64,000 nucleotides of DNA from AV40 sp038230255. GTDB lineage: Bacteria; Verrucomicrobiota; Verrucomicrobiia; Chthoniobacterales; UBA10450. The stretch spans positions 124,001 through 188,000 of the forward strand of contig JBBRNP010000003.1 in the NCBI GenBank assembly GCA_038230255.1, in the 5' to 3' direction. Below the pieces are notes generated by a model. It did not search any database, was not told the DNA's origin, and was given only the letters and a program-made list of their open reading frames with translations. The translations under genes were made by a program, and so were the position numbers. Positions 34,782 through 44,093 of this stretch are shown in pieces. The stretch's first letter is position 1; the number at the start of each line of letters is the position of its first letter.

Positions 34782-35665
34782 TGTCCCTTTGCCGGCATTT
34801 TGTCTGCGTTTGTTGTGCGCTAATTCTTTTCAGCTCGGCGTTCGGACAAGAAAGCACCTCTTCGAACGTGGTCGTCTCCGGCGAGGACGAATCCGAGCAC
34901 GACCAATTTACCGAGCCCGGCGAATACGCGCAGCCGGCCTGGGCGGAACGGAGCCGGCTTTCATCGACGACAAGCGTGTACGTTTTGTCGCCGTACGAAG
35001 TGTTTGTCGGGAATATTTGGGAAGGCGATTTCCCGCGACACGGCAAGTCCGCGCATCATTTCGTTCAGGAGATCGACGTCGGACTTCTGCACCGTTTCGA
35101 ACTCGGCCTCGAAAACGAGCTTGGCTTGGCCGGCAGTGACGCGCACGAAACCGCCGCCACCTTTGAAGCGCGCTACGCTTTCGCAAACTGGAACGCGCTT
35201 CCGCTCAATCCCGCGATTTCAGTCGAATATATTTTTGGCGTCGGCAAATCGGTCAAAACTTTGCGGCGGCAACCGAACGCCGTGGCCGCACGACTTTTGC
35301 TTGGGCAAAACTTTGGCGACCATTTTGGCTACGGGGTGAACTTTGCCTTACAGCAAGATGTGTCGCGCGACAGCGGCCGCGAGTTCGAAATCGCCCAGGC
35401 AATCACCTACGGAATGATGATGGGTAAGTTGGAGCTGGGCGCCGAGAGCCGATACACGCACATCACCGGGCGGTCGCGCGTTAACGAAAAGGATGAGTTC
35501 GTGATCGGCCCCAGCATTGGATGGAAACCGACACGGCAAATTCGGGTGGGATTAGCGCCGTTGGTTGGTTGCACAGGCGATTCACCGCGCGTGTCGACGT
35601 TTCTCCTTGTCTCGTACGAATTTGGCGGGGCCGAAGCCGTGGTAGCTCCAATTCCGCACCATTGA
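34778..35665 (+). CDS. exported outer-membrane barrel-like protein, second in the iron operon
   Basis: This 295-residue protein begins MMSLCRHFVCVCCALILFSS, an export signal. An acidic segment follows (SGEDESEHDQFTEPGEY), which could bind cations, and then about ten amphipathic strands (EIDVGLLHRFELGLENELGL, GYGVNFALQQDVS). No catalytic motif is visible. It is coupled to the cytochrome gene by an ATGA overlap and ends the operon. Together with the protein at 33580 it gives two barrel-like proteins around one cytochrome. This recalls porin-cytochrome systems, although the single haem is far fewer than in known conduits. Confidence 0.68.
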   Translation: MMSLCRHFVCVCCALILFSSAFGQESTSSNVVVSGEDESEHDQFTEPGEYAQPAWAERSRLSSTTSVYVLSPYEVFVGNIWEGDFPRHGKSAHHFVQEIDVGLLHRFELGLENELGLAGSDAHETAATFEARYAFANWNALPLNPAISVEYIFGVGKSVKTLRRQPNAVAARLLLGQNFGDHFGYGVNFALQQDVSRDSGREFEIAQAITYGMMMGKLELGAESRYTHITGRSRVNEKDEFVIGPSIGWKPTRQIRVGLAPLVGCTGDSPRVSTFLLVSYEFGGAEAVVAPIPHH

Positions 35666-35779
35666 CAAAATGCGCAATTCGCTGACGGAGATTAGCATCT
35701 CGCATGTCGGCCGAAACGGTCTGGAAATTGTCCTCAGGATTCCAGTTGAACGGCGCGGCAAGCTTTCCACCTTTAGCGG

Positions 35780-38700
35780 ATGCTTACGTCCACTCTGCGT
35801 TTTCTGTTTTCCATCGCGCTCCTTTCCGTTTGCTTAACCACTTTTGCGGTTAGTCCACCGCCGAAAGAAGGCGGCCAGACCCCGTCGGCCACCAAATCGC
35901 CGACCGCGACGCCGACTTCGACTCAGAAGCCGAGTCCGGCCGGAGCGATCGACGAAAAATTGTTCAGCGGAATGCAGTGGCGCCAAATCGGACCGTTCCG
36001 CGGCGGACGCGCGCTCGCGATTGAAGGCGTGCCGGGCGAACCAGACACTTATTATTTCGGCGCAGTCGCGGGCGGTGTTTGGAAAACAACGGACGGCGGC
36101 GCAAACTGGAAACCGCTTTTTGACAAAGCGGACATCTCTTCGATTGGCGCGCTGGCGGTGGCGCCGTCCGATCACAACGTTATTTACGCGGGGACGGGCG
36201 AAGCCGCGATTCGCGGCAATACCACCTACGGGAGCGGCGTCTACAAATCGATCGATGCAGGAAACACCTGGAAAAATATCGGACTAAAGGACACCCGGCA
36301 GATCGGCGCGTTGATTGTCGATCCAAGAAATGCCGACGTTGTGCTGGTCGCGGCACTGGGACACGCGTTCGGTCCGAATCAAGAGCGAGGAATTTTTCGA
36401 ACGACTGACGGCGGCAAGACATGGACAAAAGTTTTAAGCAAAGACGAGAACACCGGCGGGATCGAGGTCGTGTTTGATCCGCACAACCCGAACATTGTTT
36501 TTGGGGCGCTCTGGCAGGCGCGCCGGCAGCCATGGTTTTTCTCGAGTGGCGGAGCGGGCAGCGGTTTGTATCGCTCGGAAGACAACGGCGTGACTTGGAA
36601 ACGGTTGGAAGGCAATGGCCTTCCCGAAGGAATTCTCGGCAAGATCGGTATCGCCATTTCCGGTGCGGATGCGAATCGCGTTTACGCGATGATCGAAGCC
36701 AAAGAGGGCGGACTTTATCGCTCCGAAGACGCCGGACAAAAATGGACGCGGGTGAACGACGATGGCCGCTTTCGCCAGCGCGCGTGGTATTTCTCCAAAG
36801 TTTACGCCGATCCGAAATCGGCGGACACGGTTTATCTTCTAAACACGGGCGCTTTCAAATCGGTGGACGGTGGCAAAACATTTAACCTGCTGCCGGCGCG
36901 TCATGGCGATCATCACGGTCTTTGGATCGATCCGCAAAATCCGAATCGCATCGGCAACGCGAACGATGGCGGCGCCAGCATCTCGATCGACGGCGGGAAA
37001 ACTTGGACCACGCAAAACAATCAGCCGACCGCGCAGTTCTATCACGTCGCGGTCGACAATGCGTTTCCGTATCACATTTACGGCGCGCAACAGGACAACA
37101 GCAACGTCGGCATCGCGAGCCGGACTGACTCGGGAGTGATCGGACGCGAAGATTGGTTCGTGGCCGGCGATGGCGAATGCGGGTTTGTCGTGCCCGATCC
37201 GCGCGATTGGCACATCATTTATTCAAACAGCGAGGGCTACGCCGTTCGCTACGACAAAACCAAAGAGGAAGTCCAGGATATCAGTCCGGTGCCGCTCGAT
37301 AATTCCGGACATGGCGCTGTCGATCTTGCGCATCGTTTCCAATGGGTCTCGCCGTTGATGCTTTCGCCGCATAACCCGGACGTGGTTTACACCGCTGCGG
37401 AATGCGTTTTCAAATCAACCGACCACGGCCAAAGCTGGACAAAGATCAGCGAAGATCTGACCCGCAACGACAAGTCGAAACAGCAACCGAGCGGCGGTCC
37501 GCTCACGAACGACATCACGTCGGTTGAATATTACGACACTGTTTTCGCGCTGGCGGAATCGCCGTTGAAACAGGGAACGCTCTGGGCCGGGACCGACGAT
37601 GGTCTGATTCAGGTCTCGACCGACGACGGCGCGCATTGGGCCAACGTCTCCGGAAAAATCCCGGAGTGGAGCACGGTCAGCATCATCGATCCTTCCCCGC
37701 ACGACGCGAACGGCGCTTACGTGGCGGTAGATCGACATCGTCTGGACGATTTTAAGCCGTACATTTACAAGACTGGCGACCTCGGCAAAACGTGGACGCC
37801 AATCGTCACCGGCATTCCGGACGGCGCCTACGTGCGCGCGGTGCGGGCCGATCCGCGGCGGAAAGGACTCTTGTATGCGGGAACGGAGATCGGTGTGTTT
37901 GTTTCGTTTGACGACGGAGCGCGTTGGCAACCGCTGCAATTGAATCTGCCGATCTCGCCAATTCACGATCTCGTCGTGAAAGACGACGATCTGGTCGTGG
38001 CAACGCACGGCCGATCGTTTTGGGTCCTGGATAATTTGACGCCGATCCGGCAAGTGAATGCGCAATCGGCGCCGGCCGAGATGGTTCTTTATCAGCCACA
38101 GACCGCGTTGCGCTTGCATTACCCAACAGAATTCGACAAACGCCAGCCGGTCGGCGAAAACCCGCCACCGGGCGCGATGATTGATTATTATTTCAAGAGC
38201 GCACCGAAGGAGGAGGTCACGCTGGAGATTCTCACCAAAGACGGGAAGACGGTGCGCCATCTTTCCAGCAAAGAGAAAAAAGAAGGCGAGCAGCCGCCGG
38301 AGTGGCCCGATCGCGTGGAGCGAGTCAAAACTATTCCGGCCAATGAAGGAATGAACCGTTTCGCCTGGGACTTGCGTTACGACGATCCGATCCAGACTCC
38401 CGGCGCCTTTTATCTCGGCGATGGGCCGCGCGGACCGCTCGCGTTACCCGGCGATTACCAGGTCAAAATCACGGTGGCGGGAAAGAGTCAGACCGCGCCA
38501 CTGCATTTGGCCGTCGATCCGCGCACCAAAGATCACGAAGCTGAACTGCCGAAGCAATTTGCGCTGTCGCAGCAAGTGATCGAGCGCATTTCGCAATTGC
38601 ATCAGGCGATCAACGAGATTCGCGACCTCAAAGCACAAATCAAAACGCTCCACTTTCGTTTCGCCGACGATGAAAAACTGAAACCCGCGCTCACGGCCGC

Positions 38701-39037
38701 GGACGATCTGGAGAAGAAAATGTCCGAGGTTGAGCAGAAGCTCATTCAGGTAAACACGAAAAGCTCCGAAGGCACCCTGGCCTTTCCGAGCATGCTCAAC
38801 GAACAATTCGACAGTTTCAGCCACTCCATCGAAAACAGCGACCACCAGCCGACTAAATCGCAGCTGGACGTGTTTCAAACACTCAGCAAACAGCTCGATG
38901 ACCAAGTGGCGAAATGGTCGCAACTCAAATCTCAGGAACTGGTCAAAGTCAGCGATTTGATTAAACAGGCGAATTTGCCGGGCCTGATCATCACGCCACC
39001 TAAAACGGAGACCCCGAAAGAGACGAAGTCGTCTTAA
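35780..39037 (+). CDS. large exported BNR/sortilin-type beta-propeller protein
   Basis: This 1085-residue protein has a signal peptide (to about residue 24) and a Pro/Thr-rich linker. Many BNR/Asp-box repeats follow, such as GGVWKTTDGGANW, GIFRTTDGGKTW, GLYRSEDNGVTW and SSTDHGQSW-like units, between about residues 60 and 700. The family is common in Acidobacteria and Verrucomicrobia and is annotated as glycosyl hydrolase or VPS10-like. The sialidase catalytic residues are not evident. The C-terminal 300 residues contain a beta-sandwich and a coiled-coil (DLKAQIKTLHFRF... EKKMSEVEQKL). The substrate is unknown. Its stop shares a base with the next start (TAATG). Confidence 0.8.
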   Translation: MLTSTLRFLFSIALLSVCLTTFAVSPPPKEGGQTPSATKSPTATPTSTQKPSPAGAIDEKLFSGMQWRQIGPFRGGRALAIEGVPGEPDTYYFGAVAGGVWKTTDGGANWKPLFDKADISSIGALAVAPSDHNVIYAGTGEAAIRGNTTYGSGVYKSIDAGNTWKNIGLKDTRQIGALIVDPRNADVVLVAALGHAFGPNQERGIFRTTDGGKTWTKVLSKDENTGGIEVVFDPHNPNIVFGALWQARRQPWFFSSGGAGSGLYRSEDNGVTWKRLEGNGLPEGILGKIGIAISGADANRVYAMIEAKEGGLYRSEDAGQKWTRVNDDGRFRQRAWYFSKVYADPKSADTVYLLNTGAFKSVDGGKTFNLLPARHGDHHGLWIDPQNPNRIGNANDGGASISIDGGKTWTTQNNQPTAQFYHVAVDNAFPYHIYGAQQDNSNVGIASRTDSGVIGREDWFVAGDGECGFVVPDPRDWHIIYSNSEGYAVRYDKTKEEVQDISPVPLDNSGHGAVDLAHRFQWVSPLMLSPHNPDVVYTAAECVFKSTDHGQSWTKISEDLTRNDKSKQQPSGGPLTNDITSVEYYDTVFALAESPLKQGTLWAGTDDGLIQVSTDDGAHWANVSGKIPEWSTVSIIDPSPHDANGAYVAVDRHRLDDFKPYIYKTGDLGKTWTPIVTGIPDGAYVRAVRADPRRKGLLYAGTEIGVFVSFDDGARWQPLQLNLPISPIHDLVVKDDDLVVATHGRSFWVLDNLTPIRQVNAQSAPAEMVLYQPQTALRLHYPTEFDKRQPVGENPPPGAMIDYYFKSAPKEEVTLEILTKDGKTVRHLSSKEKKEGEQPPEWPDRVERVKTIPANEGMNRFAWDLRYDDPIQTPGAFYLGDGPRGPLALPGDYQVKITVAGKSQTAPLHLAVDPRTKDHEAELPKQFALSQQVIERISQLHQAINEIRDLKAQIKTLHFRFADDEKLKPALTAADDLEKKMSEVEQKLIQVNTKSSEGTLAFPSMLNEQFDSFSHSIENSDHQPTKSQLDVFQTLSKQLDDQVAKWSQLKSQELVKVSDLIKQANLPGLIITPPKTETPKETKSS

Positions 39038-39750
39038 TGACGAAAATCGATAAGGCAGTCTTGCTAGCGGCCGGTCGCGGTACGCGGATGCGCGAGCTGA
39101 CCGCCGATTTGCCCAAGCCAATGATCGAAGTCCGCGGGAAACCGGTCCTGCAATACATCGTTGAAGGCTTACGCGATGCCGGTGTTCGCAGATTTCTCAT
39201 CATCGTTGGTTATCGCGCCGATGCGGTGCAAAATTTTTTCGGGGACGGGTCTCGTTACACGATCGATATCCAATATGCGACGCAGATTAAACAGGATGGC
39301 ACGGGCCGCGTTGTCGATCTGGCGCGGAATTTCATAAACGATTCTGCGTTTGTTTTGGCCTACGGCGATATTTTGGTCGCACCCGAAAACTACAAACGCC
39401 TTGTCGATCTTGCCGACGACGAGGCGCTGGTCAGCGTGACGCGCGGCGAGGACGTGAGCAAAGGCGGCGCGGTTTTCCTGAATGACAAAATGGAACTTGT
39501 CGATCTGCGCGAGAAACCAAAACCGGGCGAAGCCGCCAGCCCGTGGTACAACGCCGGTCTCTACGCATTTCGGCCGAGTATTTTCAAATTCACCGCCAAG
39601 CTGAAGCCGTCGCCGCGCGGCGAATACGAACTGACAGACGCGATTCGTGAGCTTGCGCAGTCCGGTAAAAAAGTTAAGGCGCTCGAACTGACCGGCGAAT
39701 GGGCTGACGTGCGCGATCCGGAAATTCTCGCAAAGCTCAACGCGTTGTAG
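39037..39750 (+). CDS. NTP-transferase family sugar nucleotidyltransferase
   Basis: This 237-residue protein has the Rossmann-like nucleotidyltransferase signature AVLLAAGRGTRMRELTADLP, followed by KPMIEVRGKPVL. The metal-binding YGDI block is at about residues 108-111. SPWYNAGLYAF and EYELTDAIRELAQSG follow as in glucose-1-phosphate thymidylyl-/uridylyl-transferases. The shorter length and VRGKPVLQY wording resemble MurU or GlmU-like N-acetyl sugar phosphate transferases, so the sugar is open. Its stop codon TAG lies in the first bases of a palindromic element, which the element appears to supply. Confidence 0.85.
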   Translation: MTKIDKAVLLAAGRGTRMRELTADLPKPMIEVRGKPVLQYIVEGLRDAGVRRFLIIVGYRADAVQNFFGDGSRYTIDIQYATQIKQDGTGRVVDLARNFINDSAFVLAYGDILVAPENYKRLVDLADDEALVSVTRGEDVSKGGAVFLNDKMELVDLREKPKPGEAASPWYNAGLYAFRPSIFKFTAKLKPSPRGEYELTDAIRELAQSGKKVKALELTGEWADVRDPEILAKLNAL

Positions 39751-39807
39751 CTGCCGATGTCCTCATCGGCAGATAATTCTGCCGCCAGAGACGGCGGCAG
39801 CTACAAC
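39744..39807. repeat. 64-bp palindromic element, family B copy 2
   Basis: Outer arms are GTTGTAGCTGCCG / CGGCAGCTACAAC. The hairpins are CTGCCGATG-TCCT-CATCGGCAG and CTGCCGCC-AGAGAC-GGCGGCAG. It is in reverse orientation to the copy at 16945. It overlaps the last seven bases of the nucleotidyltransferase gene and sits between two convergent genes, so it can serve both as terminator. Confidence 0.8.
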
Positions 39808-39818
39808 ATTCACGGGCG

Positions 39819-40655
39819 TTAGGAAGGCTGCTCGGTTGGATCGTCGGACCCTTCCTCGCCGATTTCTTCTTCGATCTCGCGGCGCCATTCGCGCGAGAGC
39901 CACGGCCGAAGAAATCCGTAAAGCAGATATGCCAGAAACAGGATCGCGGGCATCCATTCGTAATTGATCCCGGTAAAGATGAGGACAATAAAAATAACGA
40001 GAAACCGCGGGATCGATTTCGTCGTTTTCCAATTAACAGCTTTGAAACTAGGATACTCGAAGCGACTGAACATCATGAAGGAGAGAAAGAGCAACAGCGG
40101 CGGCAGAACGAATTTCCAGCGGCCGAGATGATGTTCGCCTTCGGCAAGCCAGAGTAAAAACAATGTGATCGACGCAATTAACCCCGCGGCGGCGGGAATC
40201 GGGAAGCCGGTGAAGTTTTTCTTACCGTTCGCGCTGGCCTCTTGGTCGTGGTTCGCCGATGCGGTATTGAAGCGGGCCAGACGCAGCGCACCGCAGGCGA
40301 GATAAACGAAGGCAATGACCCAGCAGGCGTTCGGAAATTCGTTGAGAACGACGCGATAAACCATCAACGCCGGCGCCAATCCAAAGGAAACGATGTCCGC
40401 GAGCGAATCGAACTCGCGGCCAAATGCGCTCTCGTGTCCGCCCAGACGCGCCAGCCGCCCATCCAAAAAATCGAAAACGAACGCGCCGAGAATGAACCAG
40501 ATGGCTGCATGAAAAAGATCGGCCGCGGCGTCAGCATTGGTGCTTTGCAAAAGCGCCCCCTCCAAAATCTTGAGCGTGGCGGTAAACCCGCAAAACAAAT
40601 TACCTGCCGTCATCAAATTCGGCAGGAGATAAATCTTGGACGGTTGGTCGTTCAT
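39819..40655 (-). CDS. pssA: CDP-diacylglycerol-serine O-phosphatidyltransferase
   Basis: It has 278 residues from the ATG at 40655. The frame is open a further 96 codons, but that lies within psd on another frame and is not protein-like. The CDP-alcohol phosphotransferase motif DFLDGRLARLGGHESAFGRE, continuing to FDSLAD, has every required Asp, Gly and Arg in place. Seven or eight membrane segments follow. It makes phosphatidylserine from CDP-diacylglycerol and serine in the inner membrane. The start overlaps the psd stop (ATGA). The acidic C-terminal tail is a local peculiarity. Confidence 0.92.
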   Translation of the reverse strand: MNDQPSKIYLLPNLMTAGNLFCGFTATLKILEGALLQSTNADAAADLFHAAIWFILGAFVFDFLDGRLARLGGHESAFGREFDSLADIVSFGLAPALMVYRVVLNEFPNACWVIAFVYLACGALRLARFNTASANHDQEASANGKKNFTGFPIPAAAGLIASITLFLLWLAEGEHHLGRWKFVLPPLLLFLSFMMFSRFEYPSFKAVNWKTTKSIPRFLVIFIVLIFTGINYEWMPAILFLAYLLYGFLRPWLSREWRREIEEEIGEEGSDDPTEQPS

Positions 40656-41287
40656 GACTCGGGGAGTCGTGCGATGATTGTCGATCCACCGGCGACGTGG
40701 TCCCCCACTTTTACCAACACGTTGGCGGCGAGAGGCAAATATACTTCCGTCCGCGAGCCAAAGCGAATCATTCCAAAGCGCTCCCCCTTGGCCAATTCGT
40801 CCCCGACGGCAGCCCAAGCGACGATGCGCCGCGCGATAGCGCCGGTGAGTTGCCTGACCACCAGCGTCACTCGCCCATTTTCGAACGCCCAGGTCATCGC
40901 TTCGTTTTTTTCCGAGCAATCCGGGCTCCGCGCATCGAGACAAAGTCCTTCGTGGTGTTGGCGGTAGAGGATTCGGCCATCAATCGGCGCGCGATTGGTG
41001 TGCACGTCGAAGATCGACAAGAAAATCCCGACGCGACGCATTTTTGTTTTCAAGACCTCGGTCTCTTCGATTTCGGAAATGTCGGCCACGGTTCCATCAG
41101 CGGCCGCGACGACTGCATTTTCATCAGCTGGAATATTTCGATCTGGATCTCGAAAAAAGAAAAACGTGTAGAGTATTAGAATAAAAAAAAGCAGCGATAA
41201 CCAACTGCTCACAAACAAACTTCCGAGCGCGAGAAAAAATAAAATCGCAAGAATCCAGCGAGCTTCGGCGATGGTTTGGAGACGCAT
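40652..41287 (-). CDS. psd: phosphatidylserine decarboxylase
   Basis: This 211-residue protein is of the short (archaeal/PSD-A) type. Two membrane helices occupy the first 45 residues, followed by FFFRDPDRNIP and the active-site His region FLSIFDVHTNRAPIDG. Near the end, MIRFGSRTEVYLP holds the Gly-Ser where the proenzyme cleaves itself to form the pyruvoyl cofactor. With pssA, coupled downstream, it completes the two-step route to phosphatidylethanolamine. The psd-pssA order is common in bacteria. No promoter was identified in the 192-base gap up to gyrB. Confidence 0.93.
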   Translation of the reverse strand: MRLQTIAEARWILAILFFLALGSLFVSSWLSLLFFILILYTFFFFRDPDRNIPADENAVVAAADGTVADISEIEETEVLKTKMRRVGIFLSIFDVHTNRAPIDGRILYRQHHEGLCLDARSPDCSEKNEAMTWAFENGRVTLVVRQLTGAIARRIVAWAAVGDELAKGERFGMIRFGSRTEVYLPLAANVLVKVGDHVAGGSTIIARLPES

Positions 41288-41479
41288 GGAGAGCGCACAT
41301 TTTCGGGGCGCAAAAGAGGCTGGTCAAGAGGGCAAAAAAGGCTGTGAATAAGTCGAGGGGGCCGACCACAATATCGTGGGCTTTGGTTAGCTCGACCCTC
41401 CAACCGATAGCGGAAATAAGTCGCTTGATGGCACGAGATTATTAGTTGTTTTCTGACTCGTTTTCGCTAGCTTCTTTCG

Positions 41480-44092
41480 ATGCCAGCCCGAGCCGCCGTC
41501 TCTGTAGAACCAGACGACGAAAAGTCCCTCGAGAGAAATCGCCAGCGCGAGCTCTCCGGCGTCAATAAATCGCAAAAGTACGACGCGGCCCAGATCGACA
41601 AGTTGGAAGGCCTCGAAGCGGTCCGGAAACGGCCGGGCATGTACATCGGCGACCCGGACGAGCGCGGTTTGCACCACCTGGTCTTCGAAGTTCTCGACAA
41701 TTCGATCGACGAACATCTCGCCGGATATTGCGATAGGATCGACGTAGATGTTCACGTGGATGGCAGTGTTTCGGTTCGCGATAATGGCCGCGGCATTCCG
41801 GTCGATATTCATCCGAAATGGAAAATGCCGGCCGTGGAGCTGGTTCTGACCAACCTGCACGCGGGCGGAAAATTCGGGCAAGGCGCTTACAAATATTCTG
41901 GCGGTCTACACGGTGTTGGCGCGAAGTGCACGAACGCCCTTTCGGAGTGGTTCAAAGTAGAAGTTTCGCGCGACGGCAAGGTCTATCACATGGCCTTTGC
42001 CCAGGGAAAAACGACGCAAAAGCTGGAAGTCATCGGCGAGCTCAAGAGCAAGAATGTCACCGGCACACTGATCACGTTCCTGCCCGATCCGACGATCTTC
42101 ACGATCACGACGGAATTTAAATTCGAGCGATTGGGGACGCGATTGCGCGAGCTCGCGTTCTTAAATCCGGGGCTCGAAATCAATCTGACCGACGAACGCG
42201 CCGATTCGCCAAAGAAGGAAACCTTTCTCTACAAGCACGGCATCGAGGAATTCGTAAAGCAGCTCGGCGAAAACAAACAGGTGCTGCACCCCAAGCCGAT
42301 CGTTATTTCGCGGCAGCGCGAGGAAGTATTTGTCGATGTTGTCTTGCAATACAACGACAGTTACAACGACCAGATTTTGCCGTTCGCCAATTCCATCCCG
42401 AATCCGGACGGCGGCACGCATCTCACCGGATTCCGCACCGCGTTGACCAAAGCGGTCAATCAATACGCGAAGTCGAACAATTTGATGAAGGAAAAGGACC
42501 CGTCGATTTCCGGCGACGACGTTCGCGAAGGTTTGATCTGCGTGCTTAGCATCAAATTGCCGAATCCACGGTTCGAATCGCAGACCAAGGTCAAGCTCGT
42601 CAACACCGAGATCGACGGGATCGTGAACTCGGCGGTTTACGAAGGTTTGATGACCTTTTTCGACCAGACCCCGCCGATCGCGCGGCGCATTTTCGAAAAA
42701 ATCCTGACGGCCGCGCGGGCGCGCGAAGCTGCACGCAAAGCGCGCGAGACGATTCGCAAAGGCGCGCTGACCGGCGGCGGATTGCCGGGAAAATTGGCCG
42801 ACTGCTCTGAGCGCGATCCGGAATTGACCGAGCTTTATATCGTCGAGGGCGATTCAGCCGGTGGCTCTGCCAAACAAGGACGTGACCGTCGTTACCAAGC
42901 GATCCTACCGATCCGCGGCAAGCTCATCAACGTCGAGAAGGCGCGCGAAGATCAATTTCTCAAGAACACCGAGATCCAATCGATGATCACGGCGATTGGC
43001 ACTGGCATCGGCAAACCGCGGGAAGAGGATGGCGCCGCGAATGGCAAACAGGAGGAAGGCCGGTTCGACATGTCGAAGTTGCGTTACGGCCGGATCATCA
43101 TCATGACCGATGCCGACGTAGACGGGTCGCACATTCGGACGCTCTTGCTCACGTTTTTCTTCCGGCAAATGACCGAGCTCGTTCGGGCCGGCAAAATTTA
43201 CATCGCGCAGCCGCCACTTTACCAAATCAAGCGCAAGAAGCGCGAAGAGTACGTCGATGACGACGTGCAGCTGAACAAGATCCTGATCTCACTCGGCGCC
43301 GAGGACGTGAAGCTGAGAAACCTCGCCGACAGTAAAGAGATCAGCGCAGCGCAGCTGAAAGACATTCTGGAGTCACTCGAGAAATTGGCCAAGCTGAGTG
43401 AAGCGGTCCGGCGGCACGGCGGCGATTTCGAGGCGTATCTGGAAGAGCGCAATTCCAAGTCCGGCAAGCTCCCGACCTATCTCGTGAAAGTGCGCGAGGG
43501 GAACGACGAGACCGTCCACTATTTTCACGACGAGAAAGCGGTCCGGAGATTTCACGAGTCGAACCTCGATCTCAATTTGTTCGATACTCGGATTGAGCAG
43601 GAACTATTGCCTCTGGGCGACGCTCTGGCGCCGGTGGCCAAAACCAACGGCGTCCGTCGGCGGGCCAAACTGGTCGAGCTCCATGAATCGGCGGCGATCC
43701 AGAAAATCATCGCTGAGCTCGCGCGCAAAGGTTTGAAAGTCGATCACTACGCGGCGAGCGATCGACCGATCTTCGAATTGATCGAAGGCGAAGGCGAAAA
43801 GGCGAGCACGCACCCGCTCTTCTCGATCCCGGAAATTCTCGAGAAGATTTTGGAAATCGGCCGGCGCGGCGTGCAGATCAAACGCTTTAAAGGTCTCGGC
43901 GAAATGAATGCGAAAGAATTGTTCGAGACCACGATGAATCCCGAGAAACGCAAACTGCTCAAGGTCGACTTGAATGACGACAACGCCGTCGACGCCGACA
44001 AAATGTTTACGATTCTGATGGGCGACGTGGTCGAGCCGCGCCGCCAATTCATCGAGGACAACGCGCTGAACGTGCGCAACCTCGACGTCTAA
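41480..44092 (+). CDS. gyrB: DNA gyrase subunit B
   Basis: This has 870 residues. The GHKL ATPase domain shows HHLVFEVLDNSIDEHLAGYC, VRDNGRGIPVDIHPKWK and GGKFGQGAYKYSGGLHGVG. The Toprim domain has YIVEGDSAGGSAKQGRDR and IMTDADVDGSHIRTL. About 170 residues between Toprim and the C-terminal block (QIKRFKGLGEMNAKELFET) are more than in Bacillus GyrB and similar to the E. coli-type insertion. It hydrolyses ATP to drive DNA supercoiling with GyrA. The N-terminal 25 residues are Ala/Arg/Glu-rich and poorly conserved. Its stop is followed after one base by an inverted repeat. Confidence 0.96.
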   Translation: MPARAAVSVEPDDEKSLERNRQRELSGVNKSQKYDAAQIDKLEGLEAVRKRPGMYIGDPDERGLHHLVFEVLDNSIDEHLAGYCDRIDVDVHVDGSVSVRDNGRGIPVDIHPKWKMPAVELVLTNLHAGGKFGQGAYKYSGGLHGVGAKCTNALSEWFKVEVSRDGKVYHMAFAQGKTTQKLEVIGELKSKNVTGTLITFLPDPTIFTITTEFKFERLGTRLRELAFLNPGLEINLTDERADSPKKETFLYKHGIEEFVKQLGENKQVLHPKPIVISRQREEVFVDVVLQYNDSYNDQILPFANSIPNPDGGTHLTGFRTALTKAVNQYAKSNNLMKEKDPSISGDDVREGLICVLSIKLPNPRFESQTKVKLVNTEIDGIVNSAVYEGLMTFFDQTPPIARRIFEKILTAARAREAARKARETIRKGALTGGGLPGKLADCSERDPELTELYIVEGDSAGGSAKQGRDRRYQAILPIRGKLINVEKAREDQFLKNTEIQSMITAIGTGIGKPREEDGAANGKQEEGRFDMSKLRYGRIIIMTDADVDGSHIRTLLLTFFFRQMTELVRAGKIYIAQPPLYQIKRKKREEYVDDDVQLNKILISLGAEDVKLRNLADSKEISAAQLKDILESLEKLAKLSEAVRRHGGDFEAYLEERNSKSGKLPTYLVKVREGNDETVHYFHDEKAVRRFHESNLDLNLFDTRIEQELLPLGDALAPVAKTNGVRRRAKLVELHESAAIQKIIAELARKGLKVDHYAASDRPIFELIEGEGEKASTHPLFSIPEILEKILEIGRRGVQIKRFKGLGEMNAKELFETTMNPEKRKLLKVDLNDDNAVDADKMFTILMGDVVEPRRQFIEDNALNVRNLDV

Positions 44093-44093
44093 C

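Noticed and set aside
40656..40943. N-terminal extension of pssA by 96 codons
   Set aside because: It lies inside psd in another frame, has the Arg/Gly-rich look of a shadow, and the CDP-alcohol domain is complete without it.
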